A model generated the notes under the pieces. That model was not told the DNA's origin and ran no database searches. It saw only the letters and a program-made list of their open reading frames with translations. Position numbers and translations under genes: made by a program. Positions 31,132 to 40,442 of a DNA stretch of 64,000 bases are shown here, one piece after another. Position 1 is the stretch's first letter; each line of letters starts with the position of its first letter. Source of the stretch: Candidatus Microthrix parvicella Bio17-1 (lineage in GTDB: Bacteria > Actinomycetota > Acidimicrobiia > Acidimicrobiales > Microtrichaceae); assembly GCF_000299415.1 (NCBI RefSeq), contig NZ_AMPG01000001.1, positions 124,001 through 188,000 of the forward strand, given 5' to 3'.

Positions 31132-32481
31132 TCAGCGGCGCCGAGTACGCGGCTGCGGCGCAACCAGATCGGCCAGCGCGTTGATGGCCTTTGCGACGCC
31201 CGAACGTGGAGCGTGTAACACCACCGGCACCCCCTTGTTGACGGCCTGCGGCACGCAGATGTCCGATGGGATCAGTGAGTCGGCCGTGAGCTGCAGGGTG
31301 CGTTCCACCTCGCCAACGTCCAGCTTCACCTTGGCGTTGGCACGGTTGAGCACCAACCGGACCCGCTCCATCGGGGTGCCGAGGAGACGCAGCGTCTGCA
31401 GCCCGGTCTTGACGTTTTTGATGTTGGGAATGTCCATTCCGGCCAGCAGCAGGATCTCATCGGAGATCTCCACCAGACTCAGCACCACGTCGTTGAAGTA
31501 GGCGGGGGTGTCGATCACCACCACCGAGCAGAAGGTTCGGAGCATCTCGACGATCTGCACCATGTCGGACGCCCCAATCCGATCCGCAAACGCAGGCTCC
31601 AAAGGGGCGGCAAGCACGCGCAGCCCCGATGGTTCATGGGTCATCAGCAACTGGCCCAGAAAGTTGGGGTCGATCCGATCCAATGCCGCCACCGCGTCCA
31701 CGATGGTGTGACGAGGCGTCAGCTTCAACATGACCGCAGCGTCACCGAATTGCAGATCAGCGTCGATCAAGCAGACCGGACCGGACGACCGTTGGGTCAA
31801 CGAAACCGCCAGAGAGGTTGCCAGCATCGACGTGCCGGCTCCGCCCTTCGTGGAGAACACGGTGATGACCTTGCCCAGGCCATCCCCGGGGCGACCGCCT
31901 TCCAGGCCGGCGATGAGGTGACCTGCATCGAAACGGGGCTGTCTCGACACCGTCTGAGCTGGTTCTCCAGGTTCGGCGCCACGTCGGGGCGGAGGCGCTG
32001 GTTGGATGCTCGACGTGCCGAGAGGAACCTTTTGAGGGTCGAGGACCTCCAACCTGGCGTCGGCATCGAGGGTGAGGGCAACCCGACGCACGGTGTCGGA
32101 GAGCTCTGCAGCCTCGTTGCCCAACTCGATGACATCGGGAATGTCATACCGCATCGCCGTCTGTAGCGAGTTGCGGTCACGCTGCTCGGCGATCAGGATC
32201 GCCCCCAGCGTGGGATTCGTTTGAATCACCCGCTGGGCAGCGCCCAGATCGTTGTGGTTGTTGCAGGACGGGCCGAGCACCATCACCACCGGCACGTTGC
32301 CGGTGACTCGGGCGGCCAGATCGGCCATCGACCCAAAAGGGGTGCCTCCGCTGCGCAGCAACTTGATCAGGTGGTCCCGAGTCGACTGATGGGCCTCCAC
32401 GATCGCCACCGACACCTTGATGGCGGGTTTGGTTGTTGGTGGATCAGCCACGTCGGTCCATCCCGGTAGTGCCTCGGCCAT
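31132..32481 (-). CDS. CpaE-like ParA/MinD-family ATPase
   Basis: This 449-residue protein has an N-terminal response-regulator-like domain (about 20-130) and, after a Pro-rich linker, a MinD/ParA ATPase domain with the deviant Walker A FSTKGGAGTSMLATSLA (about 212-228). DADLQFGDAAVML and VVVIDTPAYFNDVVLS follow. This is the architecture of CpaE/TadZ, which positions tad pilus machinery at the cell pole. No other tad/cpa gene is in the window, so it could instead serve a different polar or septation role. ATG 32481 is chosen as the likely start. Confidence 0.82.
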   Translation of the reverse strand: MAEALPGWTDVADPPTTKPAIKVSVAIVEAHQSTRDHLIKLLRSGGTPFGSMADLAARVTGNVPVVMVLGPSCNNHNDLGAAQRVIQTNPTLGAILIAEQRDRNSLQTAMRYDIPDVIELGNEAAELSDTVRRVALTLDADARLEVLDPQKVPLGTSSIQPAPPPRRGAEPGEPAQTVSRQPRFDAGHLIAGLEGGRPGDGLGKVITVFSTKGGAGTSMLATSLAVSLTQRSSGPVCLIDADLQFGDAAVMLKLTPRHTIVDAVAALDRIDPNFLGQLLMTHEPSGLRVLAAPLEPAFADRIGASDMVQIVEMLRTFCSVVVIDTPAYFNDVVLSLVEISDEILLLAGMDIPNIKNVKTGLQTLRLLGTPMERVRLVLNRANAKVKLDVGEVERTLQLTADSLIPSDICVPQAVNKGVPVVLHAPRSGVAKAINALADLVAPQPRTRRR

Positions 32482-32666
32482 GAGACATCGCAACCACCCT
32501 GACCTTCGTCGTCTGCGAACGTCAGGCCACCGGCCACTCCGATGGCGCCGCTGCCGTCTCCCACCATTCGGCTGCCCGGACCGTCCGTTGAGTCTTTTGG
32601 GTCAAAAGGGCCCACCGGCCACAGGCAGCAGACGGCCCGCCCACCGGCATCGGACAGAACGCGGGA

Positions 32667-32693
32667 GCGGGGAGACCGCATTGGCCTCCCCGC
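32667..32693 (-). terminator. Possible rpsA terminator hairpin
   Basis: GCGGGGAG and CTCCCCGC form a perfect 8-bp stem with an 11-nt loop, about 50 bp downstream of the rpsA stop. The 3' side lacks a U-tract, so it is at best a U-less actinobacterial-type terminator. The rest of 32494-32742 shows no gene. Confidence 0.4.
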
Positions 32694-32742
32694 ACCCGGA
32701 TATCTCATTCTCTGCCCAGGGCTTCAGCCCCGTCGGGCCGTG

Positions 32743-34257
32743 TTAGGCGTCGGGGGAATCGTCCGACGCCTCGCCGGCAGGCTCCGCCTCAACGACCGCT
32801 TCCTCCTCAGCCGGAGACTCGGCTTCAGCCGGGGTCTCTGCCTCAGCCGGGGATTCGGCGGATGGCTCGGGCGACCCGGGGGCCTCGCCGTCGCCCTGCT
32901 CGGCGTAGTACGCCGCCCAGGCCTCCTCGGCTTCGCTGGGGCCCTCACCCTCGATACCCGAACCGATGTAGTTGCCCTCATCGTCGTAGGCGTGCTCGCC
33001 GAAGTGCTCCTGGTACTCGGCGGCCACGATGCCACCCTCGGCGGCCTGCTTGATCGACAGGCTGATCCGGCGACGCTGCAGGTCGAGATCGATGATCTTC
33101 ACCCACAGCTCCTCGCCAGGGGTGACAACTTGCTCGGGCAGGTCGACGTGATGCTGGGACATCTCGGAGATGTGCACCAGGCCCTCGATGCCCTCGCCCA
33201 CCTGGACGAACGAACCGAAGGGCACCAGCTTGGTGACCCGGCCGTAGACCAGCTCCCCAACCTGGTGGGCGGAAGCGAACTCCTGCCACGGATCCTGTTG
33301 GGTGGCCTTGAGCGAGAGGGAGATGCGCTCGCGGTCGAGATCGACCTCGAGCACCTCGACGTCCACCTCGTCGCCGACGGTCACGACGGAGCTGGGGTGA
33401 TCGACGTGCTTCCAGGACAGCTCGGAGACGTGAATCAGTCCGTCCATGCCACCCAGGTCGACGAAGGCACCGAAGTTGACCACCGACGACACGACGCCCT
33501 TGCGGCGCTCGCCCGGGGCCAGGTTGGCCAGAAACTCGTCGCGCTGCTCCTTCTGGGTCTCCTCCAGGTAGGCACGGCGTGACAGCACCACGTTGTTGCG
33601 GTTGCGGTCGAGCTCGATGATCTTGGCTTCGAGTTCGCGGCCCAGGTATGGGGCGAGGTCGCGCACACGACGCAGTTCGACCAGCGATGCCGGCAGGAAG
33701 CCACGGAGACCGATGTCGATGATGAGGCCGCCCTTGACCACCTCGATGACCGGGCCGGTGACGATGCCGGTGGACTCTTTGATCTCTTCGATCGTGCCCC
33801 ATGCGCGCTCGTACTGGGCGCGCTTCTTGGACAGGATCAGGCGACCGTCCTTGTCTTCCTTCTGGACGACGAGGGCCTCGATCTCCTCTCCAGGCGACAC
33901 AATCTCGGAGGGGTCGACATCGTTGCGAATCGACAGTTCGCGGACGGGAATGACGCCCTCGGACTTGTAGCCGATGTCCAACAACACCTCGTCACGATCG
34001 ATCCGAACGACCGAGCCGGTGACCATTTGCCCGTCCTCCACGTCCACCATGGAGGAGTTGTACAGGTCATCGAGGGCGTCACCGACGTCATCGAACACGA
34101 TGTCGTCGTCGCTGCGAACAAACTCTTCGACCGCAGCGACAAATTCTTCGCCGGAGTCGTTGGTTGCGGTGGCCACCACGGCGTCGCCGTCGGTGCTGGA
34201 CTCCAAAGCCTCGCTGGATGCGGAGGTTTCGGAGGGGGTCGGGGTCGGATCGGACAC
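32743..34257 (-). CDS. rpsA: 30S ribosomal protein S1
   Basis: S1 helps the 30S subunit bind and unfold mRNA. The protein (504 residues from GTG 34257, VSDPTPTPSETSA) has four S1/OB repeats starting near GQMVTGSVVRI, TGPVIEVVKGGLII, KGVVSSVVNFGAFVDLGG and YGRVTKLVPFGSFVQVG. The last two are the strongest. The first 70 residues are acidic and the final 70 are Glu/Ala/Pro-rich (repeated PAEAE-like units). An upstream start at 34305 is possible but lacks support. Four repeats is the usual actinobacterial form. Confidence 0.95.
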   Translation of the reverse strand: MSDPTPTPSETSASSEALESSTDGDAVVATATNDSGEEFVAAVEEFVRSDDDIVFDDVGDALDDLYNSSMVDVEDGQMVTGSVVRIDRDEVLLDIGYKSEGVIPVRELSIRNDVDPSEIVSPGEEIEALVVQKEDKDGRLILSKKRAQYERAWGTIEEIKESTGIVTGPVIEVVKGGLIIDIGLRGFLPASLVELRRVRDLAPYLGRELEAKIIELDRNRNNVVLSRRAYLEETQKEQRDEFLANLAPGERRKGVVSSVVNFGAFVDLGGMDGLIHVSELSWKHVDHPSSVVTVGDEVDVEVLEVDLDRERISLSLKATQQDPWQEFASAHQVGELVYGRVTKLVPFGSFVQVGEGIEGLVHISEMSQHHVDLPEQVVTPGEELWVKIIDLDLQRRRISLSIKQAAEGGIVAAEYQEHFGEHAYDDEGNYIGSGIEGEGPSEAEEAWAAYYAEQGDGEAPGSPEPSAESPAEAETPAEAESPAEEEAVVEAEPAGEASDDSPDA

Positions 34258-34417
34258 GAATACTGCCTTGGGGTTGGGAAATAGAGGGACCGTCAAGCGT
34301 ACCACCGGCGGTCACCGGGCCACCTCATCATCACAAGCCCCGCACGCCCCGCCCAGCCCGCATCTTGGATGATGTGGTGCCGGTTATGCGCTCCGCATCG
34401 ACCTCCGCTCGAAGCGG

Positions 34418-37114
34418 TCAGGCCTTGGCGTCGGCCCAAGTGTCACCGAATGCCAGGTTGACCTCCAGCGGAACGGCCAGGTCAAACGCCCCCGACATCG
34501 CGTCCAGCACCACGGCGGTGATTTCAGCCTCATCGGCGGGCGGCACCTCGAGCACCACCTCGTCGTGGACCTGGAGGATCAAACGCGACGTGCCACCGCG
34601 ATCCTCGAGCCCGCGATCAAGACGCACGAGGGCCAGCTTGAAGATGTCGGCCGCCAAGCCCTGGATGCCGGCGTTCATCGCCTGACGTTCACCCGCCTGT
34701 CGCACTGCGCGCACACGCGAGGCAAGCTCGGGAATCTGACGGCGCCGGCCGAACAGCGTCTCGGTGTAGCCCTTCTCCCGGGCGTCGGCGACCGCCCCCT
34801 CCATATAGGCCCGAACGTTGGGGAAGCCCTCGAAGTAGGCGTCCAGGATGACCTGGGCCTCGCCGGTGGGAATCGACAGTCGCTGGCCCAGACCGTAGGC
34901 CTCCATGCCGTAGGCCAGCCCGTAGCTGACCATCTTGGCCGTGGATCGTTGGGCAACCGTGACCTCATCGGCATCCACCTCGAAGATGCGGGCCGCGGTC
35001 TGGGCATGAATGTCGTCGCCTGCCGTGAAGGCGCCGACCAGGCCGGGGTCCTGGGAAAGGTGGGCGATGCAGCGCAACTCGATCTGGTTGTAGTCGGCGA
35101 CGCAGAGGCGATAGCCGGGCGCCGGTACGAACGCTCGACGAAACAGACGCCCCTCCTCGGACCGGACCGGGATGTTGTGCAGGTTGGGCTGATCCGAACT
35201 CAACCGACCGGTGCGGGCCACCGTCTGGTTGAAGGTCGCGTGAATGCGACCGTCGGGGGCGATCTCCGACAGCAGTCCCTCCCCGTAGGTGCTTCGCAGC
35301 TTCTCCACCTCACGGTAGCGAAGCAGGTGTTCGACGATGGGATGTTCGCCCCGCAGCTTCTCCAACGTGGCGGCATCGGTTGAGTAGCCGGTCTTGGTCT
35401 TCTTGTGCGGGGTCAGGCCCAACTCGTCGAAGAGCACCTGCCGGAGCTGCGGGGTGGAGTTGACGTTGAACTCGTGGCCTGCGGTAGCAACAATGGCCGC
35501 CCGCTCCTCGGCCACCTCGGCCACCAGACGGTCGGCCAGGCCCTGCAATGCGTCCCGATCGACGCCAACGCCGAGGTCCTCCATACGCGCCAACACCCGC
35601 ACCAACGGCACCTCCACGTCGTCGTTCAGCGCTGCGAGCCCGCGGACCTCAAGCGCCTCGCGCATCGGCCCGGCCAGCGCCTCCACCGCCAATGCCCGCC
35701 GGGCGATCACCTGGTGGGGTTGGTCGCTGGGTCCATCGCCAAGGTCCAACTGGTCGGACGGGGTGGGCTCGGCACCCGCCATCTCAGCACCGGCGTAGCG
35801 CGCCAGCAGTTCGGCCAGGTCGTACCGTGCGTCGGCGGGGTCCAACAGGTAGGCGGCCAACTTGGTGTCCAACGCCAGGCCGGACACCTCCACCTCCAGG
35901 CCCAGCAGCGACCGCAACAACGGCTTTGCGTCGTGGGCGACCAACGGCACGTCGCCTCCGAGCAGCGCCACCACCTGGTCGTCGCAGCCGGTCAATACGC
36001 CGGTGGCGGGATCAGGAAACCACGCCACCTCCCCGGCAGCCGCATCGGTCACCACCGCCAGACCCGCCAGCGGTGAACGCCCGGGATCGCCCAGCCAGTC
36101 GGCGGCGACACCCACCGGGCCATCGACCCCGGAGGCGATCGCCGCCTCCAGCGCCTTTGCGGCCTCGACGGCGGTGCCCGGCACGGTCACCTCGGCCTCC
36201 AACACTCGTGCATCGCCGGCGGCCAGCGGAGCACTCAGGTACGCGCCGAACGCCTCGGAAAACCGGGCTTGCAGACTGGAAAACTCGAGAAAGCCGAACA
36301 GTTCGGCCACTTCGTCGGCATCGATACTCCCCACCCGCAGCGACGTGACCTCCTCGGCCAGATCCACATCGCGAATCAACGCCATCATCTGGGCGTTCAT
36401 GCGCACCTGATCCTCGTTGGCTTCGAGTGATTGGGCCAGCTTGGGGGTCTGCTCGGCGGCATGGGCGAACAGTTCATCGATCGTGCCGTACTTGTTCACC
36501 AGCTTGGCCGCCGTCTTTTCCCCCACTCCCGGAACGCCGGGCAGGTTGTCCGATGGGTCGCCGCGCAGCGCCGCGTAGAACACGTAGTCAGACGGCTTGA
36601 CGCCGGTGCGCTCGAGGATTCCCTCCTCGTCGTACAGCGCGTAGTCAGACACGCCCCGCCGGTTGTACAGCACCCGTACGTGCGGGTTTTCCACCAGTTG
36701 GTAGCTGTCGCGGTCTCCGGTGACGATGATGACGTCCTCACCGGCGACCTTGGCCCGTTCGGCCAGGGTGGCGATCACGTCGTCGGCCTCGAAGCCCGGC
36801 GCCTCCACCACGGGGAGCGCCAGGGTGTCCACCACGCGTCGGACCAACTCCATCTGCTGCACCAACAGGTCGGGGGTGGCATCCCGATTGGCCTTGTAGG
36901 TTGTGACCGCCTTATGCCGAAAAGTGGGCTCCGGCAGATCGAAGGTGACCACGATCCGGTCGGGCCGATGGTCTCGCACCAGGTTGACCAACATCGACGT
37001 GAATCCAAACACGGCGTTGGTCACCTGGCCGGAGGCGGTCGCCAGGTCGGTTGGAAGGGCGAAGTACGCCCGATAGGTGAGCGAGTTCCCGTCGACGAGC
37101 ATCACGGTGGGCAT
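34418..37114 (-). CDS. polA: DNA polymerase I
   Basis: Pol I is used in Okazaki-fragment processing and repair. The 898-residue protein begins MPTVMLVDGNSLTYRAYF and has a 5'-nuclease domain (to about 300, with DALIRGDPSDNLPG-like LRGDPSDNLPGVPGVGEKT). A central 3'-5' exonuclease-like fold (about 310-480) lacks the catalytic acids. The polymerase domain follows with motif A ADYNQIELR, O-helix RSTAKMVSYGLAYGM and motif C LQVHDEVVLEVP. The O-helix carries Tyr where E. coli has Phe762, as in other actinobacteria. It starts 10 bp after the ANTAR regulator gene. Confidence 0.96.
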   Translation of the reverse strand: MPTVMLVDGNSLTYRAYFALPTDLATASGQVTNAVFGFTSMLVNLVRDHRPDRIVVTFDLPEPTFRHKAVTTYKANRDATPDLLVQQMELVRRVVDTLALPVVEAPGFEADDVIATLAERAKVAGEDVIIVTGDRDSYQLVENPHVRVLYNRRGVSDYALYDEEGILERTGVKPSDYVFYAALRGDPSDNLPGVPGVGEKTAAKLVNKYGTIDELFAHAAEQTPKLAQSLEANEDQVRMNAQMMALIRDVDLAEEVTSLRVGSIDADEVAELFGFLEFSSLQARFSEAFGAYLSAPLAAGDARVLEAEVTVPGTAVEAAKALEAAIASGVDGPVGVAADWLGDPGRSPLAGLAVVTDAAAGEVAWFPDPATGVLTGCDDQVVALLGGDVPLVAHDAKPLLRSLLGLEVEVSGLALDTKLAAYLLDPADARYDLAELLARYAGAEMAGAEPTPSDQLDLGDGPSDQPHQVIARRALAVEALAGPMREALEVRGLAALNDDVEVPLVRVLARMEDLGVGVDRDALQGLADRLVAEVAEERAAIVATAGHEFNVNSTPQLRQVLFDELGLTPHKKTKTGYSTDAATLEKLRGEHPIVEHLLRYREVEKLRSTYGEGLLSEIAPDGRIHATFNQTVARTGRLSSDQPNLHNIPVRSEEGRLFRRAFVPAPGYRLCVADYNQIELRCIAHLSQDPGLVGAFTAGDDIHAQTAARIFEVDADEVTVAQRSTAKMVSYGLAYGMEAYGLGQRLSIPTGEAQVILDAYFEGFPNVRAYMEGAVADAREKGYTETLFGRRRQIPELASRVRAVRQAGERQAMNAGIQGLAADIFKLALVRLDRGLEDRGGTSRLILQVHDEVVLEVPPADEAEITAVVLDAMSGAFDLAVPLEVNLAFGDTWADAKA

Positions 37115-37124
37115 TCCCGCCACC

Positions 37125-37730
37125 CTATTGGCTCGGCGTGAGCCCCTCGCCGTTGCCCGGGCGAAGGGTGCCCCCAACCACCTCGGCGGCCACCTGGGCC
37201 ATGGTGGAACGTCGGGACATCGCCGTGGTTTGCAGGAACCTGAACGCCTCGTGCTCGCCCATGGCGAAATCGTCCATCAGCACCCCCTTGGCCTTGTCCA
37301 GCGATTTACGCTGCTCCAGGCGCCGTTCGGCCTCATCGGCCCGTCCAGACATGGCCTGCAACTGCGCACGTCCGGCCAGGGCCACCTCGATTGCCGGGAC
37401 AAGGTCGCTCGCTTGAAATGGCTTCACCACATAGGCACCAACGCCCACACTCACCGCCTCGCCGATCAGCTCGCGCTGCGAGAACGAAGTGAGGATCACA
37501 ACCGCGGCGAGATCCTCCTCGATCACGATTCGTGCTGCGGCAAGACCATCGAGTCCGGGCATTTTCACATCGAGAATGCACAGATCGGGTTCCAGCTCAC
37601 GGGCCCGGGCCACGGCCTCATCACCACGCCCCACCTGCTCGATCACGTCGTAACCCTCGGCGACGAGCATCTCGACCAGGTCCATCCGAATGATCACCTC
37701 GTCTTCGGCGATCAGGATGCGTGCGCTCAT
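37125..37730 (-). CDS. Response regulator with ANTAR RNA-binding domain
   Basis: This 201-residue regulator combines a receiver domain (about 1-120: RILIAEDEVIIRMDLVEML, phospho-accepting Asp in LCILDVKMPGLDG, Lys in VVKPF) with a C-terminal ANTAR domain (about 135-190: LEQRKSLDKAKGVLMDDFAMGEHEAFRFLQ). It is the PdtaR/Rv1626 type. Phosphorylated ANTAR proteins bind paired hexanucleotide-loop hairpins and prevent transcription termination. No partner histidine kinase is in the window. It lies immediately upstream of polA. Confidence 0.92.
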   Translation of the reverse strand: MSARILIAEDEVIIRMDLVEMLVAEGYDVIEQVGRGDEAVARARELEPDLCILDVKMPGLDGLAAARIVIEEDLAAVVILTSFSQRELIGEAVSVGVGAYVVKPFQASDLVPAIEVALAGRAQLQAMSGRADEAERRLEQRKSLDKAKGVLMDDFAMGEHEAFRFLQTTAMSRRSTMAQVAAEVVGGTLRPGNGEGLTPSQ

Positions 37731-37773
37731 CGGCGCAGTGGTTGGTCGGGCGACCGGCCGGGCGACCGGGACA

Positions 37774-38070
37774 TCAACGACGGTCCTGGCGTTCGGTGAG
37801 GTCTTCCAACAGCTTGTCCTGTTCCATCTCCAGCTTGGCGATCCGCCCAACGATGTGGTCACGTTCCCGAGAGAGCGCATCCCGTTGACGAACGGCGTCA
37901 CCGGCCTCGTGGGCGGCGAGTGGGGTTTCGGACACGATCGACCTCAGCTCGGCATCGTCGGCTACATCGTTCACCGCTTGCAGCTGCTCGGAAACCACCG
38001 ACAGATCCTCATGGAACTGTCGAAGCTTCTCTTGGTTGGACCGAAGGCGTCGCTCAATACGTGTTGCCAT
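37774..38070 (-). CDS. Coiled-coil hypothetical protein
   Basis: The 98-residue protein is predicted to be almost entirely helical, with two heptad-rich stretches (MATRIERRLRSNQEKLRQFHE... and ...RERDHIVGRIAKLEMEQDKLLEDL) separated by RSIVSETPLAAHEAGDA. ATG 38070 is preferred over the upstream 38124. It precedes the ANTAR regulator by 43 bp on the same strand. The function is unknown, but related proteins occur in other high-GC actinobacteria. Confidence 0.65.
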   Translation of the reverse strand: MATRIERRLRSNQEKLRQFHEDLSVVSEQLQAVNDVADDAELRSIVSETPLAAHEAGDAVRQRDALSRERDHIVGRIAKLEMEQDKLLEDLTERQDRR

Positions 38071-38164
38071 CACGGGCCCCATACTACGAGAACCACGCGC
38101 CTCGGTTGGACTCCGGTGCACCATGAGGCGGGCAACCCGCTGAATCGACGACGCCCACCGGGCG

Positions 38165-38395
38165 TCAGCTGTTCATCAAGAACGCGAGGATGAGCGTATT
38201 GAACGTGAACAACAGCGCAATCACCACCGTGATGCGGTCCAGGTTCTTTTCCATCACCGTCGAGCCCGCCGCCGCCGATCCCATTCCGCCGCCGAACATG
38301 TCGGACAGCCCACCGCCCTTACCGGAGTGGACCAGCACCAAGATGATCAATCCCAGCGAAAACAGCACCTGGGTGATGGTGGCAACGATCTGCAT
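38165..38395 (-). CDS. secG: Preprotein translocase subunit SecG
   Basis: SecG is the small accessory subunit of the SecYEG channel. The 76-residue protein has two hydrophobic helices (about 5-22 and 54-72) flanking the signature HSGKGGGLSDMFGGGMGSA. ATG 38395 is chosen; a longer reading on the same frame antisense to tpiA has no support. It follows tpiA, as in many actinobacteria. Confidence 0.95.
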   Translation of the reverse strand: MQIVATITQVLFSLGLIILVLVHSGKGGGLSDMFGGGMGSAAAGSTVMEKNLDRITVVIALLFTFNTLILAFLMNS

Positions 38396-38442
38396 GAGAA
38401 CTCCGGGGAAGCGTCGGCAATGCGGCAGGGCAGCGTAGCGCC

Positions 38443-39216
38443 TCAGCTGCGATAGGCGCAGATGGAGGCAAAGTCGTCGGGATCCAGGCTGGCGCCGCCG
38501 ACCAGGGCGCCGTCGATGTCGGCCTGAGACATCAACTCGGCGATGTTGCCGGGCTTGACCGACCCGCCGTATTGAATGCGCACGCAATCGGCTGCCGCGG
38601 TACCGGCCACCTCGCTGACCACCGAACGCACCGCGGCACACATCGCCTGCGCATCCTCGGACGTCGCCGTCCTGCCGGTTCCGATGGCCCAGATGGGCTC
38701 GTAGGCGATCACCATGTTGGCCACGGAGTCGGCCGCCACACCTGCCAACCCACCCCGAACCTGGGAGGCGACCTTGGCTTCCGCGTCGCCCGCCTCCCGC
38801 TCCTCGAGGGTCTCGCCACAACACATGATGGGCGTCATCGCCGACGCAAGCACCGCCTTCACCTTGGCGTTCACCATGTCGTCCGTTTCACCGAACAATT
38901 GGCGACGCTCGCTGTGCCCCACAATCACCAGGGCAACCTCCAGCTTGGCCAGCATGGGCGCCGAAACCTCGCCCGTAAAGGCGCCCTTCTCCTCCGCGTG
39001 ACAGTTTTGGGCGCCGAGTGCGATCTTCATCCTGTCGGCGCCGATGACCGTCTGCACCGATCGCAGGTCGGTGAACGGCGGATGGATCGACACGCCCACC
39101 CCGTCGTAGTCATGATCGCCGAGGCGGTAATGCAACTTCTGAGTCACCTGAATGGCCTCGAAGTGGTTGTGATGCATCTTCCAGTTACCGCTGATCAGCG
39201 GCGTGCGTCGGCTCAT
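38443..39216 (-). CDS. tpiA: Triosephosphate isomerase
   Basis: This enzyme interconverts dihydroxyacetone phosphate and glyceraldehyde 3-phosphate. The 257-residue TIM barrel shows SGNWKMHHNHFEA (Lys of the active site), VIVGHSERRQLFGE (catalytic His), VIAYEPIWAIGTGRTAT (catalytic Glu and loop 6) and IQYGGSVKPGN. It lies 56 bp after pgk in the gap-pgk-tpi order. Confidence 0.98.
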   Translation of the reverse strand: MSRRTPLISGNWKMHHNHFEAIQVTQKLHYRLGDHDYDGVGVSIHPPFTDLRSVQTVIGADRMKIALGAQNCHAEEKGAFTGEVSAPMLAKLEVALVIVGHSERRQLFGETDDMVNAKVKAVLASAMTPIMCCGETLEEREAGDAEAKVASQVRGGLAGVAADSVANMVIAYEPIWAIGTGRTATSEDAQAMCAAVRSVVSEVAGTAAADCVRIQYGGSVKPGNIAELMSQADIDGALVGGASLDPDDFASICAYRS

Positions 39217-39272
39217 GATGGCTCCCTACTCGTAGATCTGCTGGTCGGTTGCGTGCTGTTCGGATTCACGGC

Positions 39273-40436
39273 TCACTCGGTCTCGTCATCATCATCGTCG
39301 GTGGCGGCGTTGGGTGCCCGACGCAACGCCTCCAACCCCGGCAGGTCGCCCTGTTCGATGAGTTCGAGGCTGGCGCCGCCACCGGTGGAGATGTGATCCA
39401 CGCGATCGCCCAACCCAAACTGGGCGATCGCCGCCGCCGAATCGCCCCCGCCGATCACGGTGAAGCCCCGGCAATCGGCAACCGACTGGGCAACCGAGCG
39501 CGTTCCGGCTTCGAAACGCGGGTCCTCGAAGACGCCCATGGGTCCGTTCCACAGCACGGTCGACGCCTCGGCGATGCGATCACCAAACTCCGCAGCGGCT
39601 CCGGGGCCGATATCAAGCCCCATCCAGCCTTCGGGTAACGAACGACCGGTGTTTCGCACCTCGCCGCCCGCCGAAGGATCGCCCAGCCTGCCGCCGGGAC
39701 CCAACGCCACCACATCGGTTGGCAGCACCAACCGGTCACCAAACTCGTCGAGGAGCGCCCGGCAGTCGTCGACACGGTCGGGTTCGAGCAGTGACGAACC
39801 CACCGAATGGCCCATCGCAGCAAAGAACGTGAAGCACATACCACCGCCGATGAGGATCTCGTCAGCGATGTTGAGCAGCGCTCGAATCACCCCGAGCTTG
39901 TCCGACACCTTGGCCCCGCCGGTGATCGCAACAAACGGGCGTCGAGGCTGACGGCGAAGGTCCAGGAGCACGCTGACCTCTTGGGCCAACAAGCGTCCCG
40001 CCGCCGACGGCAACCGGCTGGGTGGGCCAACGATCGAGGCGTGTGCCCGATGCGAGGCACCAAACGCATCGTTGACGTACAAGTCGTGACCGGCGACCAG
40101 TTCATCGACGAAATCGGGGTCGTTGGCGGTTTCCCCCGGGGAGAACCGCAGGTTCTCCCCCAGGGTCACGCCCGGTGCCAACTCGGCCAGGCGGGCACGA
40201 ACCGGCGCCACATCGAAGGCCGGATCCGGCGCACCCTTGGGGCGTCCCAGGTGGGTCACAGCGGTCACCTCCGCCCCGCGCGACGTCAGCCACTCCAGCG
40301 TGGGCAACGCCGCACGAATGCGGTGGTCATCGGCGATTTCGCCGTCGCGAAGCGGCACGTTGAAATCGCAACGCACCAACACGGATCGGCCCTCAACCGA
40401 GGGGAGATCCTCCAGAACCGGGACGCCGTAGGGCAC
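39273..40436 (-). CDS. pgk: Phosphoglycerate kinase
   Basis: The 387-residue enzyme makes ATP from 1,3-bisphosphoglycerate. Motifs include SVLVRCDFNVPL near the N-terminus, VTHLGRPKGAPD, NDAFGASHRAHAS, AITGGAKVSDKLGVI and the C-terminal TVIGGGDSAAAI with ISTGGGASLELIE. The start is GTG 40436, 6 bp after the gap stop. The C-terminus carries a short acidic tail (DDDDETE). Confidence 0.97.
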   Translation of the reverse strand: MPYGVPVLEDLPSVEGRSVLVRCDFNVPLRDGEIADDHRIRAALPTLEWLTSRGAEVTAVTHLGRPKGAPDPAFDVAPVRARLAELAPGVTLGENLRFSPGETANDPDFVDELVAGHDLYVNDAFGASHRAHASIVGPPSRLPSAAGRLLAQEVSVLLDLRRQPRRPFVAITGGAKVSDKLGVIRALLNIADEILIGGGMCFTFFAAMGHSVGSSLLEPDRVDDCRALLDEFGDRLVLPTDVVALGPGGRLGDPSAGGEVRNTGRSLPEGWMGLDIGPGAAAEFGDRIAEASTVLWNGPMGVFEDPRFEAGTRSVAQSVADCRGFTVIGGGDSAAAIAQFGLGDRVDHISTGGGASLELIEQGDLPGLEALRRAPNAATDDDDDETE

Positions 40437-40442
40437 GTCGAC

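Noticed and set aside
34418-37114. Tyr in the Pol I O-helix and a degenerate 3'-5' exonuclease domain as novelties
   Set aside because: Both are shared by known actinobacterial Pol I enzymes such as that of Mycobacterium.
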